Assembly (NCBI GenBank): GCA_905183005.1
Contig: CAJJDO010000004.1
Coordinates: 565,764-629,763 of the forward strand
Reading direction: 5' to 3'
Length of the DNA: 64,000 nt
DNA from: Paramecium pentaurelia
Taxonomy: Eukaryota > Ciliophora > Oligohymenophorea > Peniculida > Parameciidae
Below, piece by piece: positions 1-22,248 of the stretch (positions within the stretch are counted from its first letter, which is position 1; every line of letters begins with the position of its first letter). The notes below the pieces were generated by a model. The model had not been told where the DNA came from and did not search any database. It worked only from the letters and a program-made list of their open reading frames with translations. A program made the position numbers and the translations under genes.

Positions 1-1
1 G

Positions 2-329
2 TAAAGACGAAAATCTTGTTAAGATATTTTTGAAAAAATAGTTTTACATAATCCAATTGTATAGAATGAAAATATTATGGATCCTAATGATTTATCTAAT
101 TTGATGAAAATCTATAAGACATATAGAGGTGAAGGAAAAAATAAAATGATGCATGGTAAAGGACATTTAGTATTTTAAAATGGTGCTGTTTTATAAGGGT
201 AAATATAATTTGATTTAATTTAATAGATGTTTTAAAGATGGGAAAATAAATGGATATGGAATATTACTTATAAATGGCTAATTAATGGTTGGACATTGGG
301 AGAATAATATTTTAATTTAAATTATGTGA
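2..329 (+). CDS. MORN-repeat protein, 3' end only
   Basis: The frame is open from the left edge and stops at TGA 327-329; the 5' part lies outside the window. The visible C-terminus carries MORN-type units (YRGEGKNKMMHGKGHLVF, then GKINGYGILLINGQLMVGHW). A 28-nt GTA...TAG intron at 199-226 splits a Gly codon. MORN repeats usually tether proteins to membranes or scaffold the cytoskeleton. In-frame TAA/TAG codons must be Gln. The family call is fairly secure, but the full protein and its role cannot be judged from this fragment. Confidence 0.75.
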
Positions 330-449
330 AATATCTTATATATATATATAAATAAATTTACTAATTTTTGATAATTTAATGAGAATTCATAATTTTTACT
401 TCTTAACCACTGAAATGAGTTTACTTAAATTTATTAATTATTTTTATTT

Positions 450-10590
<10,141 letters not shown>

Positions 10591-10641
10591 AATATTTTGT
10601 AGACTGTTATAATAGTGATTTATAAAGAATAAATAATATTT

Positions 10642-12178
10642 TCATTTTTATATTTATTAATGTTATTGCCTTATAATCTATAGTCGCTATTGTGATTATG
10701 ATGGACTAATGGATGTATTGGTAACATTATTCAAAATTTATTATTTCGAGTTAGATTAGATAAGTTGTTTTGGTTATTGCTATATTTTAGAATTTGGAGA
10801 CTTTTTTTGACCAACAACTTCACATTTATCAGCAGATTATAAACAAATTTATTTCAATTTATTTTTAATTTAAGTAGAAGAAGTCGTATTACTATTTTAA
10901 GGTTACTTTGAATTACTATTATGTAAAGTTGCTGTGGCAGTTTTATTAACGCTTTTTTCTATATTGACAGTTGAATTACTCTTCATAAAGGCACTTTTAG
11001 CAAATTGTTAATTTAAGAATTACTATTAACTTTATTGTTTTTTTAATGCATCAGATCTATTACTCTAAATGTTTTAAATAAGAGATTTTTATTTGTTTAC
11101 TAGAGTTAAAATTTTAGTCAAATCTAAATTTTATTTATATAATAAATCTCTATATTAAGAGACTGGATACTATTTATCATCTTGTAATTTTAAAACTAAT
11201 TATCCTTTAAATGTAATTTCCTCTTTTGGATTATAAAATTCTTTAAGATAAGGATGCCTTAAAGCATCTTATACACAAATTCTCTTATTAGGATCATAGA
11301 CTAAGAGTTTTTTAATGAGATCTAATTCATCATCATCACAATTCAAAATTGCTTTCAAATTAGACTTATAATTTCTAGGATATTTATCAAATAATTAATT
11401 TTAACCTCCTAAACTCTAAATTTCTTCTGATGTTGGTATACCTAGAACTTCTATTATCTTTTCTAATTGATTTATTGTAGATATTCCTGAGAACAAGGCC
11501 TTTCCAAGTATCATTTCTCCAATCATGCAACCTATAGACCACATATCTACTCCAAATGAATAAGATTTTGATCCTAATAAAATTTCAGGAGCTCTGAACC
11601 ATCTTGTTGCCACATAATCTGTTAATATATCTTATTCTAATGTACAAACCATTCTAGCTAAACCAAAATCTGCTAATTTTATTTTACATTCTGAGTCTAA
11701 TAAAATATTTGCAGGCTTTAAATCTCTAGATAGTTACAAAATAGAATTAATACCTGTGTATCATCCCAGAAGAATGAATATATTTTAGAGCTTTAAATAA
11801 CTAATATATGATATATCTTCTGTGAAGAGGTTGTAAGATTTTGGCTCGAATGGCAATGTGAAGATCAGTTTCCATATATTCAAAAATCAAATAAAGGTCA
11901 TTTTGATTTTCTGCAGGAAATGTATCTATTAATTGAATAATATTAGGATGATTTAGTTGTTTTAAAAAGCTAACCTAGAATAAAAGATTTATTTATACTT
12001 CTCTATACGTTCGTTAGGCATCAGTTGGATTACTAAAAGCATCAAATACTTTCTTTAAAGCAACTATACGTTGAGATTTTATATCTCTTGCCTTCCAAAC
12101 TATTCCATATGCTCCTTTTCCTATCTTATTCATTATTTCATATTTCTTTAAAATATTAGTATCAATTTTTTCACTCAT
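10642..12178 (-). CDS. MAPK15: ERK7/MAPK15-like MAP kinase (494 aa)
   Basis: The N-terminus has the ERK7 pattern: Gly loop GKGAYGIV at residues 20-27, catalytic Lys in VALKKVFDAF, then NPTDAQRTYRE. HRDLKPANILL, DFGLA and RWFRAPEILLGS follow. The activation-loop phospho-motif is TDY rather than the usual TEY. After the kinase domain come about 190 residues of Ser/Asn/Gln-rich tail, as expected of long ERK7-type kinases, which in other eukaryotes act at basal bodies and cilia. Introns are at 11975-11998 and 11726-11753. The gene is convergent with the giant coiled-coil gene, 51 nt away. Confidence 0.9.
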
Positions 12179-12737
12179 AATTTTTTTATATTTTATTTAC
12201 TTTCAAATTATAACAATTCATATCAAAAATAGTTATAAAGTATAAATATGATAATTTCTTTTAAATTAATAGTTAATGAATTCATTAAGATGAATTGTCA
12301 TTTTTTTTAATTAATTAGAGGATAAAATTAATGTAGAACTCTAATATATATAAATTAAATTCTATTTTTATGAAACATTTTCAAACTAAAACTTAAAATA
12401 TATATTTTAGTATAAATGCTAACATTTTTTGAATATGAAGATTATTTAATTTTTCAATATAAAATTAAAATATGATATAAAAAAATAATTAATCTATTTA
12501 TAATATTGTTTCAAATCTATTTCTTTCAAAAGAACCGAATCAAAAAAATATTGATATTTTCATGAAGTTTTGAATGCAATAATAATTCAATATTAAATTT
12601 AAATTATCATATTGAAGTTTTATTGTTGTTTATTTTTAGGATTTTTTCAATTAAGGAGTTATATCAAATTAAATGTAGAGTATTTTGTTAATAAATGAAT
12701 AGATATATAACTCGATATAAAATAATCAAGAAAGAAC
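12179..12737. other. Intergenic, no gene seen
   Basis: A+T-rich stretch upstream of the MAPK15-like gene and downstream of the next minus-strand gene. No convincing exon on either strand; it presumably holds the kinase promoter. Confidence 0.5.
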
Positions 12738-13186
12738 TCATTTAGAGTGGTTTTTGATATATTGGTTCAGAATTTAGGTTCTTGTTTGTTTTAGAAGAGA
12801 CTCCATCTAAGTAATGATTGTTTTTAGTCTTTAACATTGTTAAAGTTTCAAAAAATCACTATTTGATATACGAGGTTTTGATCTTTTGCCTTATGAAACA
12901 TCAGTTTCAGAATCAGCCTTTTTTACTTTTTTTGATTTTCTGTTAATGAGTTTAGATTTTTTTTTTGGAGCTTCTTCAGCAAAATTAAATAAAAGGACAG
13001 GTTCCTCTTATAAGTATCCATCAAAAGTAATTAGTTACTCTGGTTCATGTAACATACTTTGATCATAATCGAAGTACATTTATTATTCTGATGATTCTAC
13101 TTATGGTTCTTCAACTAATTCTAGAAATTATAAAAATGAGTACCTTATTAATACTATTCTTCAAAATCTATAGAGTAGAAATTCAT
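12738..13186 (-). CDS. Small basic protein of unknown function (141 aa)
   Basis: The frame runs from ATG 13186 to TGA 12738 with one 23-nt intron (13121-13143). The N-terminal half is acidic and Gln-rich. The middle is a lysine-rich patch (APKKKSKLINRKSKKVKKAD) that could be a nuclear localisation signal. The C-terminus is helical (LLKQTRTQILNQYI). I recognise no family. A coding-like open stretch lies just upstream (about 13195-13430) on the same strand but I could not join it, so the true N-terminus may be longer. Confidence 0.55.
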
Positions 13187-13828
13187 AGAAAATTATGAAT
13201 TGTTTTTATTATTTATTAGAAATTCTTTGATTTCAACTTAAAAGTGAATTGCGTTTATTGTGAAATATTTTCAGTTTATTTATGTTTATAGGATGATGAT
13301 ATATTTAAAAATTTATTATAGTTAAATAATGTAGATGATAAGAAGTCATTATTTTTTATTAAAGCTGCACTTCTAAGCTATAAATATTTTATCGATGATT
13401 TCAAAAATAAAATTTTATTTTTTTATTTTTTAATATCTTTATTATATTATATTATTATATTTCAATTTTAAGGCTTTCCATTAAAAAAATACTAAAGTTT
13501 TATATGTTATCTGTTAAAGTACTTTGATTGAAATGAATAAATTGTAATTATTAAGTTAAATAAATTAAACTGTTTACAATTTTCAAATAGTAATATTAAA
13601 TTAATTTCTCGAACTCTCTGTAAATTCAAACTAGAATTGTTTATTAATATTTAACATACAAACAGTTTAGATTTAACTTTAGTTATAGTTTTTTATAATT
13701 AACTTTTGCTGATAAAAGATTAATTGAAAAAATATCATGAAGAGCTTATATGAGAATTTTAGATGATTTTATTAGAAATACAAAAATACATGATATAAAA
13801 GTGAAATGAAAAAATATGTAAATAAAAT
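13187..13828. other. Mostly intergenic; unjoined coding-like stretch near 13195-13430
   Basis: On the minus strand about 70 TGA-free codons read plausibly as protein (for example NNDFLSSTLFNYNKFLNISS) but lack an ATG and a usable splice junction. It may be an unresolved 5' exon of the neighbouring small basic protein gene or a relic. The rest is featureless A+T-rich DNA. Confidence 0.3.
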
Positions 13829-14086
13829 TCATCTATCAAGTTATGTTCGTTGTAATAAATTTGTAAAGGTTGGAATGTTTTTAAGTCTTTCAGATCTTTT
13901 TTCATTTTTTTCATTTTTTTCTTTGCTGTTTTGCTTCTTTAAAAAAATTTCTTATTAAAATTTATTCATGATAATTTGATATTCTTTAGTAATTGATTCC
14001 ATTGATTCTTATTATTGATGTTGAGAATTATATTATTTCTGTGAATTAATGTAGGAATACTACGTATGATTTTATTAGATTTCCAT
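13829..14086 (-). CDS. Small hydrophilic helical protein (85 aa)
   Basis: An intronless frame from ATG 14086 to TGA 13829. It is rich in Gln, Asn, Lys and Glu, with a predicted helical core (ESITKEYQIIMNKFQQEIFL) and a charged K/N/E segment. No family recognised. Its start is only 19 nt from the start of the divergent small TIM gene, so they would share a very short promoter. The composition resembles real genes here rather than random frames, but the shortness keeps confidence moderate. Confidence 0.5.
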
Positions 14087-14105
14087 TTTTACACAATTAA
14101 TTTTA

Positions 14106-14344
14106 ATGAGTTAAGAAAATAAAGAAGAAATAATTAATCATATATTAAAAGCCACAACATTTTGTTCAAAGAAGTGTGAAACACTAAAAGTTGATTAATT
14201 TAAAGGAAAAGAGACAGAATGCTTAAGTATTATGTTTTAATATTTAATCTAGTTTAATGTGGTTATGGTTTTGCAGCTTCAATTCATTATTAAGGATAAT
14301 TCATGAAGTATTTGATGGAGCAAACTGAAGGGATGGATGAATGA
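14106..14344 (+). CDS. Small TIM chaperone (Tim8/9/10/13 family, 70 aa)
   Basis: A single 26-nt intron (14227-14252) joins two exons. The protein has twin CX3C motifs, FCSKKC and ECLIQC, separated by 14 residues, the signature of the mitochondrial intermembrane-space small TIM chaperones. These form hexamers that escort hydrophobic precursors to the inner or outer membrane. Length and cysteine spacing fit the family. I cannot tell which paralogue it is. It is divergently arranged with the small helical protein at 13829-14086. Confidence 0.85.
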
Positions 14345-14702
14345 ATATTATTTCTTAAAAATTTAATATAATTATCCTATAAACTAAAAATAAATAACTT
14401 GAATTTAGATTTCATAGTATTTCACAAAGTAATTTTATCAAATAAGAGATTAAAAACTAAAATGAATTTTTATAAATAATGTATAAGAATATATTTTCAA
14501 TAAATATGAAGCTGAAATTGGAATACTAAATTAAATTATTAAATTATTGTTTAAGAATAGAATATTGAGCCTTCTAAAAAGCTAGAAAAATGCTCTAAAT
14601 TAAAAAAAAAGATGTGAAAATATAATAATATTTAAGTTTGAATATAGGAAATCTATAGTTCTATTTAAAAATGTGATAATAAGCTATTTTATATGAGATA
14701 AA
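14345..14702. other. Convergent intergenic spacer, no gene seen
   Basis: About 360 nt between the 3' ends of the small TIM gene and the following minus-strand kinase. A+T-rich, no convincing exon. Confidence 0.5.
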
Positions 14703-15936
14703 TCATCTATAAGATTTTAAACTAGAGGGGAAAAAGTTTCTTGAATAATTAGGGCTTGAATAGGTTTTCTAGTGAGATTTAATATGTGCACTTTATTTTG
14801 GTGTTAGACTTAAGTTAGATATAGTTGTTGATTGATTGGAATTAAATTATTATCGATACCAAGCATTCACATCAAATGTATCATCTTAAATCATGGATTT
14901 AATTAAATATAAAGCTTAATCACTGCTTAATCTTTCGAGAGGATTTTATTGAAGTAAAGTTCTGACTAAATCAAATAGTCTTCCTTATTCTTTTATGATA
15001 AATAAACAGTTTCTATTTTTTTTTAATACTTCAGCAGATGTATCAGCATCAAACAAACCTTTAGATGTTAAAATTTTGTATAGAACACATCCAGCACTAA
15101 AAACATCAACTTTGTAATCATAAGAAATATTATTATCAATATGTTGTAAAATTTCAGGAGCACAGAAACCTGAAGTACCACATTTAGGATTTTCTTAAAG
15201 TTAATTACCAATAAAGCATGATAATCCAAAGTCAATTATTTTTAATATACCATTGTTATTAATCATTATATTAGCAGGTTTGATGTCTCTATGAATAATA
15301 CCCATATTATGAATATATACAAGTCCTTCAAATAATTACTAATTAAATAATAAAATATATTACTTTTAACAATTATAGAATAGTTAATTCCTAGAATTCT
15401 TATGTTTCTGTGATATATTTCTTAAGATTCCTTCCTTCAACAAATTCAGTAATAATGGAGTATGTAAGATTTGTAAGGAAAACTTCCTAAATTGATAAAA
15501 TATTAGGGTGGTTCAGTGTCCTTAGGATCTTTATTTCATTTTCGATTTAATATAAAACAGACTTATTAGTGTTAATTAATGTTTTAATAGCAAACATGTT
15601 TCCAGTTATGTAATTTTATTATAATGAAATCTATCTTTAGAACAATAAAATACTTAACCGAAAGTCCCTGAATCTAAATTTCTAATCAATTTATAGTGTA
15701 CTGTAAGAGATTTAAAAAGAATTAATTTACCAAGTATTTATTTTAACTCATTAAGATTTTATGAATCGCCATAAAACTCTTTCATTTTATTCTAATAAGG
15801 GAATAAGAATCCAACTAATTGTTGGTTTTTAATAATCCATTCAAATTCGATTTTGGGATTCAAATCTAAAATATATTTTGTTTTCACAAATTGTCTTTCC
15901 TATTTATAAAATAAAATTATAATTTACATGACTCAT
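14703..15936 (-). CDS. Serine/threonine protein kinase (385 aa)
   Basis: Three introns (15900-15927, 15631-15653, 15339-15363) give a continuous frame ending at TGA 14703. About 75 N-terminal residues precede the kinase domain, which has Gly loop SGTFGQ, the catalytic Lys in MFAIKTL, HRDIKPANIM, DFGLSC, and FCAPEIL in place of the usual APE context. The insert after the Gly loop (ISLQQNYITGN) is unusually long. The first intron follows only three codons. Closest in feel to the many ciliate CAMK-like kinases; no subfamily or substrate can be named. Confidence 0.85.
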
Positions 15937-16444
15937 CAATATTTATTTCTTTGTTAATTTTAAATAATAGGTTTAATCACGAAAAAAGTGTTTTCTAAAA
16001 ACAGAAAAGAGAAGAATTTATTAATCTTTTTATATGCAATTAATTTACATTTAATATTAATTCAACATAAAATTAACAAAAGAATTTTAAATTACAATAT
16101 AATTGATCTATTAAAGAAGAACATTATTGGAATTTTCTTAAATTTCTTATATAATATTCTTATTCCAAGAATATAACTTTACAAGAAAAATAATGACTTT
16201 AATATTTGTTGTTCCTTAAAAGGAATAAATAATAATAATATTAACCTAAGATTTTAAATTAAATTAAAAACAATAATAATTAAATACTATGAAGTATTCT
16301 AAAATTTTCATATTATCCATAAATATGATTATTCAAAGAATAATAAGATATTAGAATGATGATATACTATTTTAAATATATTTCTTTTTTTTTGATATAT
16401 ATAAATATAAAAATTTATTTTACACAACACTTGAATAAATTTAC
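15937..16444. other. Intergenic, no gene seen
   Basis: Between the kinase start and the end of the EMC10-like gene. A+T-rich with a short palindrome (TTCCTTAAAAGGAA) near 16211. One TGA-free stretch near 15990-16176 on the plus strand is Ile/Leu/Asn-rich and looks like chance. Confidence 0.45.
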
Positions 16445-17142
16445 TCATTTGTTTCTTCTTCTTTATGCTTAGGCTTATTCTTATGCTTGTTAAATATTTG
16501 CATTTAATTATTGGGGATCAGCCTGAGAAGTGAAGAAAAAGACAATAAATCCAATAATTATATACCATTTCTAAAGATAAAATAGAGAATTTTACATATT
16601 ATAAAATTAATCCAAAGAAACCTTAAGGTTTTTATTATTCTTCTTCTTCAGGAAATTTTTCTTCAAATTGTGGTACTAATCCTTATGGAGCTACTTCAAA
16701 TTCTTTAACATTGACTTGAATATAGGTTTCACTATTTTTCCTTACAGGCTTTAATGAATAATCAAATGATAACAAATCATTATTAGATAAAACTAAAGTA
16801 ATAATTTCTTAATAATTGGATTTCTAATTAAAAAGAGATAATTATTTTCCATCAATATGTGCTGTATATGATTTTTCATCTTGCTAATTCTATAATTTTA
16901 ATAGAGCATAATTATTCTAGATATAGACATTTAATATTTACTTCATTAATTTTTTTACGATCTAAAATTTGCTAATTATTTTAATTCAAGATGATCTGAG
17001 CATTTTAAAAATTAGATCTAGGTATTTTCATTTCACCAATCTTTTCCCATTTTTAAGAATTTGAATTTTTTATCAATAAAGCGTAATCAGTCTATTAAGA
17101 AAGTGTTGTAAAAGCGAGAACCAATAATAATATAAATTACAT
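16445..17142 (-). CDS. EMC10: EMC10-like ER membrane protein (215 aa)
   Basis: It begins with a signal peptide (MQFILLLVLAFTTLS), continues as a beta-rich lumenal domain, then has an acidic linker. One C-terminal transmembrane helix is preceded by FFG and followed by a short Gln-rich tail (KWYIIIGFIVFFFTSQADPQ). That layout, with the aromatic residues just before the helix, matches subunit 10 of the ER membrane protein complex. The complex inserts and folds multipass proteins. Introns are at 16917-16941 and 16571-16595. The signal peptide makes 17142 the best start, although an in-frame ATG lies 39 nt upstream. The family call rests mostly on architecture. Confidence 0.6.
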
Positions 17143-17284
17143 ATAATTATTAATTATTAATTAAATAAATTAAGTAAACATTAAACTTTTTTGTTGTGAC
17201 GTATTGCAAATAAATGTACATTACGCAATTTTATTATATGAATCTATAAAGCCATCTTGCTCTACCCACTATATTTATTAATTA

Positions 17285-17705
17285 ATGAAGCTCCTTATAT
17301 CAATCATTCTTATATCTACAGTTTTAGCAGTAATTCCAACAAAAGTGACAAATTGCATAGCTAATCCATCAGTTATATTTACAGAAGCGACATTGAGTGT
17401 TTAACCATAAAAAGGAGTTGATGAAACTATTACTCTTTATGGAACAGCAAATACTCATGTTGAATTAGCTAACGTATAATTAAAAGCTAAATGGAATGGA
17501 GTAGACGTCTTCCAAGAGGATTTCCCAGAAGATGAAATTTATGAGAAGGATGATAAAGTTGTTTATTCATTGACATAGAATTTCCCAACTTATACTCCAT
17601 CAGTAAGATATTTTAGTAATATAGGGTAAAATCACCACTTAATTTTATTTCTAGAATGCCAAAGGAACAAACTTTGGATGTGCAGAAATATCAATTGTTT
17701 TGTGA
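17285..17705 (+). CDS. ML-domain (MD-2/NPC2-like) lipid-binding protein (132 aa)
   Basis: A clear signal peptide (MKLLISIILISTVLA) is followed by a small beta-sandwich protein with conserved cysteines (VTNCIANP near the start, FGCAEISIVL at the end). Length, secretory signal and C-terminal pattern fit the ML family, whose members bind sterols or other lipids in lysosomes or outside the cell. One 22-nt intron is at 17603-17624. A second GT...AG pair nearby breaks the frame and is not used. The ligand is unknown. Confidence 0.75.
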
Positions 17706-17803
17706 ACATAAATTCACATTTCATAATTTAAATTTAATCTAATCATTTTTTTTTAATATTAGTGAATTCATTTTTAATAATCATTTATACATAAATAGAA
17801 CTA

Positions 17804-18070
17804 TCAGAAATAATGATTTTCTTTGACATTCTATTTTTAAGTAAAACTCAATAAGCTTTATAGTTCTACTAATGGAAATTAATATTCATTTGAGATAAGG
17901 TCCCAATTTAATTGTTTTGATTCTAAATCATTTTTATTATCGAAACTTCAGTATTCATTAAATAAATTAGATTACTTTTTATTATGGTTTTCTGTTTCTA
18001 TCACTTTTTCAATTGTATTTAAAGTATAATTATTTTAATTATGATTCAATACTAAGACTGATTCTCATAA
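17804..18070 (-). pseudogene. Unresolved gene fragment or relic
   Basis: On the minus strand, TGA at 17804 ends a coding-like stretch (ESKQLNWDLISNEYQFPLVE). A possible 30-nt GTA...AAG intron (17946-17975) would join it to an upstream exon (TIEKVIETENHN), but I find no start codon in a compatible frame. It could be the end of a small gene whose first exon I cannot place, or a decaying copy. No family recognised. The rest of 17706-18182 is A+T-rich and uninformative. Confidence 0.3.
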
Positions 18071-18182
18071 TAACTATTTTTTATATTTCACTTACAAAAA
18101 ATTATAATATTATAAATTGTAGAGATAGACTTTTAGAATTACAAAAAATATATATATAATATTATATATATAAATACAAATT

Positions 18183-19685
18183 TCATAACATAGAATCAAT
18201 ATATTATTAAAGTAATTTAAGTTATTCTTTTATAAATTATCTACATTCCTAAATTGAAATCTCTTTTCTTTCATAACATTTAGAAACTAGATAAAGAATA
18301 ATTTTATTTGGCATATCTTGAGAGATTGTTAGGTTGAGCTTTAATGCTTCATTAATCCATTTAGCATTAGTATTCATAGATTTTACATCATCTTAATATT
18401 GAATATATTCTTGTCTTAGATTTCGATGATGTTTAATCACAATACTTCTCAACTCTTATACTAGCTTTTCTTTTTCCTAAAATAAATTAAATTAATTGAG
18501 ATAACTAAGTGCTTCTATAATAATTTCATTTTAAGAAAAATAAGAATCAACTGAAAATGAATTTAATTCAAAATTAGTTTATAATAAATAGGATTGAAAT
18601 TCTTATTGATCAAAAATGCCATAAATTTATAAGCATTTTTAACATGCATTAGTAACAGCATTATCATTAATACCTGGCATCCTATATTTGACAGGTTAAT
18701 GATGAAAAGGACATTCTTCAATTTAAGATTAAGAATCATTTGAATAAGTAGGTAATTAAAAATTTTGTGTTTATTCACATAGAGTTGATTAAGAAACAAG
18801 TGAAATATCTGCAAAGATATATCTATCATTATTTGTATTTTATTGTATTTCAAAACTACTTGGACTTTATAAATAGTATTCAGAAATAGTTTAAATAATC
18901 CAATTTAGATCTTTTCTTAATTTAGGGTCCTTTTAAATACAATTTTATAATAGACTTTTTATAACATTTTTCTTATGATCAAATATAGTAGCCTATGAGT
19001 ATTATTAATCTCTAATAATGTAATTGGTAGTTTTAATTTTAAAGAATACTTCTTCTTCAGACATTCCATTATAAAATGGTGTCTTGTGAAGTAATTCATC
19101 AATTATAAGTCCAAGTGCCCAAATATCAACAGATTTATCATATTATTATTTATCAAGAATCTCTGGAGCAACATAATAAGCAGTTCCTACTTTAGTAGTA
19201 GTCATTCTATCTAATTTCACACTGCTTAGACCAAAATCAGTGATTTTAAAGATTTCCATACCTTATTCATCAATTTATCTAAGAATATTTTCTGGTTTAA
19301 TATCTCTATGAACTATATTTTTACTATGTAAGAAAGCTAATCCATGAGCTACTTGCAAAGCTATATTAACAATTTATTCTTCTGTGAATATTTTATTTGA
19401 CATCATTTCATATAAGGTACCACCTGAACAGTATTCTTGTACTATAAATAAGGCTTCTTGTTAATCGAATATATCCAATAATTAAACTACATTTTAGTGT
19501 CGATATTGTGAAAGTTATTTGAGAATCATTTTCTCTTATTAAGAAATAGCAAGATTTCTATTGCTAATTTTAACAGCAACCTTCTATTTATTCGATTTTT
19601 TAACACCCAAATAAACTTAAGCAAAAGCACCCTATCCTAACAATTAGTTTTTTGTTTCATATAAATCCTCATAACGATTTCTCAT
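18183..19685 (-). CDS. ULK/ATG1-like protein kinase (500 aa)
   Basis: An intronless frame. The kinase domain starts at residue 1-15: Gly loop GQGAFAQVYLG, catalytic Lys in VAVKISNRN, then QEYCSGGTLYEMM, HRDIKPENIL, ITDFGLSS and VGTAYYVAPEIL. The hinge and Gly-loop wording resemble ULK/ATG1-type kinases, which are greatly expanded in ciliates. About 230 C-terminal residues are helical with no recognised domain. A role in autophagy should not be assumed from the kinase domain alone. Confidence 0.85.
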
Positions 19686-19751
19686 TGATTATGGTTAATT
19701 TATTTTTATAATAATTATTAAACAATTTACATTATTTTATACATATTATAT

Positions 19752-22084
19752 TCATTATACAGTTTATACAGCTAAACGAATAAGATGATCTGTAAATACT
19801 TTAAGACTGGCATCATCTGTAATATAATTACCACTTTCTACATTTTCATTCTGAACTGTATTTACTGATGGATTCACTCTACTTTTTAAATATCTTTCTT
19901 ATCCATGTCCAAAATAAGTTTTTATCAATTTAGGAACAGGGAATCTATCTTCTAAAATATACTTAAAATATTAGAATTTATGAATACCTATACATCAGAA
20001 TTAGGAGAATCTATTAATTCTTTAACATATTCATATTCAGGATTATCATAATATCCTTCTTCAATCCATTTTTATACATTTTCTCCATTCCATACAACAA
20101 CATTAAAGTAAGTATCCAAAAGTAATACAACATCAGGTTTCATACTTTAAATGTCTAAATTAACAGCATTAGCAACTGGATCATCTATTGTATATTATAA
20201 CAAAGCAGGTTAAATCATAACTAAAGCATTTTATACACTTTCTCGAGATAAAGAAGCCTAAATATATTATATAATTTACTCTATAAAAAGTAGTTTCATC
20301 AGGTGAAGCACCAAATGTAGTGATGAAATGAGATCTTCTGAGATGATACATAAATTATGGATACATCATCATTTCTTATGGAAATCTAAATGAACTTACA
20401 TCATCTTTTCTATATGAACCAAATCTTGCAACAACTCTAATTAATGATCTATCTAACCACTTTAAAACTTCAATTGATTCTTCTTATTCTGCTTTCAAAA
20501 TACCTACTCTTGCCATAGTAACACAGGCAGCTTCTTAATCAAATCCTCTAATCATATCCATAATATTATTGTGATCTGCAAATCTTCTTTATATTGTAGT
20601 TACTCTTAATCTTTACAATCTACTTGAGTGTCTATAAATTGTAACAAATTATATATAAGCATATTATGAAAAATTAGTGTCTTTTGTAGATGATAAATCA
20701 AACATTAATAAAATTGTAGAATTTCTATCCAAACCACCTGTATACCAACTTGTTGTACCACCTTCTCCTAAAGATACTTCAGATACCATAGGACCTCCTT
20801 TTTTCAATGAAATGCATGGTCCTACTCCTCCTTAGACTTTAATATCTTTTGATACAAATATATCCATTTTAGATCCAAATCCCATCTTTAAAAAACCAGA
20901 ACTATCTTTATCAAATAATTTTTTATAAGTTTCTCTGAACATATCAGAATCAAATTTCTCTTACATAACAACTACTCCACCTGTTTTCTCTGCTAATTAT
21001 TTCATTTCCAATAGACCAAATTAATCTAAAGTAAATGCAAATATATCAACTGTCATATTTGCTTTTATAGCTCTTTATGCAATTTCATTATAAAATTTCT
21101 TAGCCTTTTATAAATATTATGTATTTGGATTTTCTTTTTATATATCCAAATATGATCTAATAGTTTCTTCTAATTTCAATCCTACTACTTATCCTGGACC
21201 TATTGTACAAGGTCCACCTACAAAAAAGAGAATTTTAGAGAATTGTGTAGCACTTTCAACTAATGTTGAACCTATTTTCAATGCTGAACCATTTGCTCTG
21301 ACTTCTCTCTCTCCTGGTTATGTTGTCCATGGATCACATTAAAGATCATCTAAAATAGAATTAAATGAAAATTCGCATTCACTTAAAGGTACTAAGAATC
21401 TTTTCAAAATTTCTGGTTTTGTACTTACTTATAACATTTCCAATATTTATTAGGTAGTATAATCTTTTGACCCCTTAAAACTATAACATTTAGGACATTC
21501 TTAAAATCCTAATTCATGTATAAACACATTTCTTCCAAATGTAATAAGTCCAACCAAAGAGTCTGGTGGAATGATAGACAAACTCTGTTAAATTGAGTCT
21601 CTTATAGCTTATAAATCCTCTTAAGGTATGCAAGTATCAATAATATATAAGAAAGTTGTTGGTGCAGCTTATTAATTAGCTAATATATATTCAATAGTAG
21701 TGCTAGTCTTCTTTAATTCAGCTGGTAATTGTGTTTCTGTTATGTGATCAGCATAATGTTTTGGGAACATATTTTTAGAAGTACAAAATACACATGTCCA
21801 TTATTTATTTCTAAAATCTATTTGATTATATGGATTTAAAACTGCACCACATTTACAATAAAGTGGAGAATATTAAACTAATACTAATGATTCTAAATCC
21901 TTCATAGGAGCTTATATTAATTATTTTCTATACTATATAAACATCCAATTGGAACAATTGCTCTAGTACTCTACAATTTTGTTGCTGGTAATGTATTCCA
22001 AGATAATCTCACACCATCTTTGTATTCTTCTTAATAAAAATCAATAGGTTGTATTTGTTATTGTTATCCTTGAGGTTATTACAT
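19752..22084 (-). CDS. SEC23: COPII coat subunit SEC23 (753 aa)
   Basis: Near-full-length SEC23, the GTPase-activating inner-coat subunit of COPII vesicles leaving the ER. Visible hallmarks: VRLSWNTLPA at the N-terminus, a zinc-finger region CKCGAVLNPYNQIDF...WTCVFC, the trunk (LYIIDTCIPQEDL, SLVGLITFGRNVFIHELGF), and the C-terminal gelsolin-like part (KPDVVLLLDTYFNVVVWNG). Three introns: 21911-21933, 20258-20279 and 19962-19987. The first and third end in AAG rather than TAG, and both are forced by the conserved protein reading. One of the securest genes in the window. Confidence 0.95.
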
Positions 22085-22248
22085 TGATTAATATTTTAAT
22101 TTTTTTTAATTGTTAACACGTAATTAAGAATTATAAGGATGTAATATTAAATAATAAATATACACATAGAGTAAATTTCATTAATAATCTATATTTGATA
22201 TGATGTAAATAAAACAACAAAGTATTAAAATTATTTTTTATATATAAT

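Noticed and set aside
15988..16176. Small plus-strand gene in the spacer near 16 kb
   Set aside because: Ile/Leu/Asn-rich with no conserved pattern; open frames of this length are common by chance when only TGA stops.
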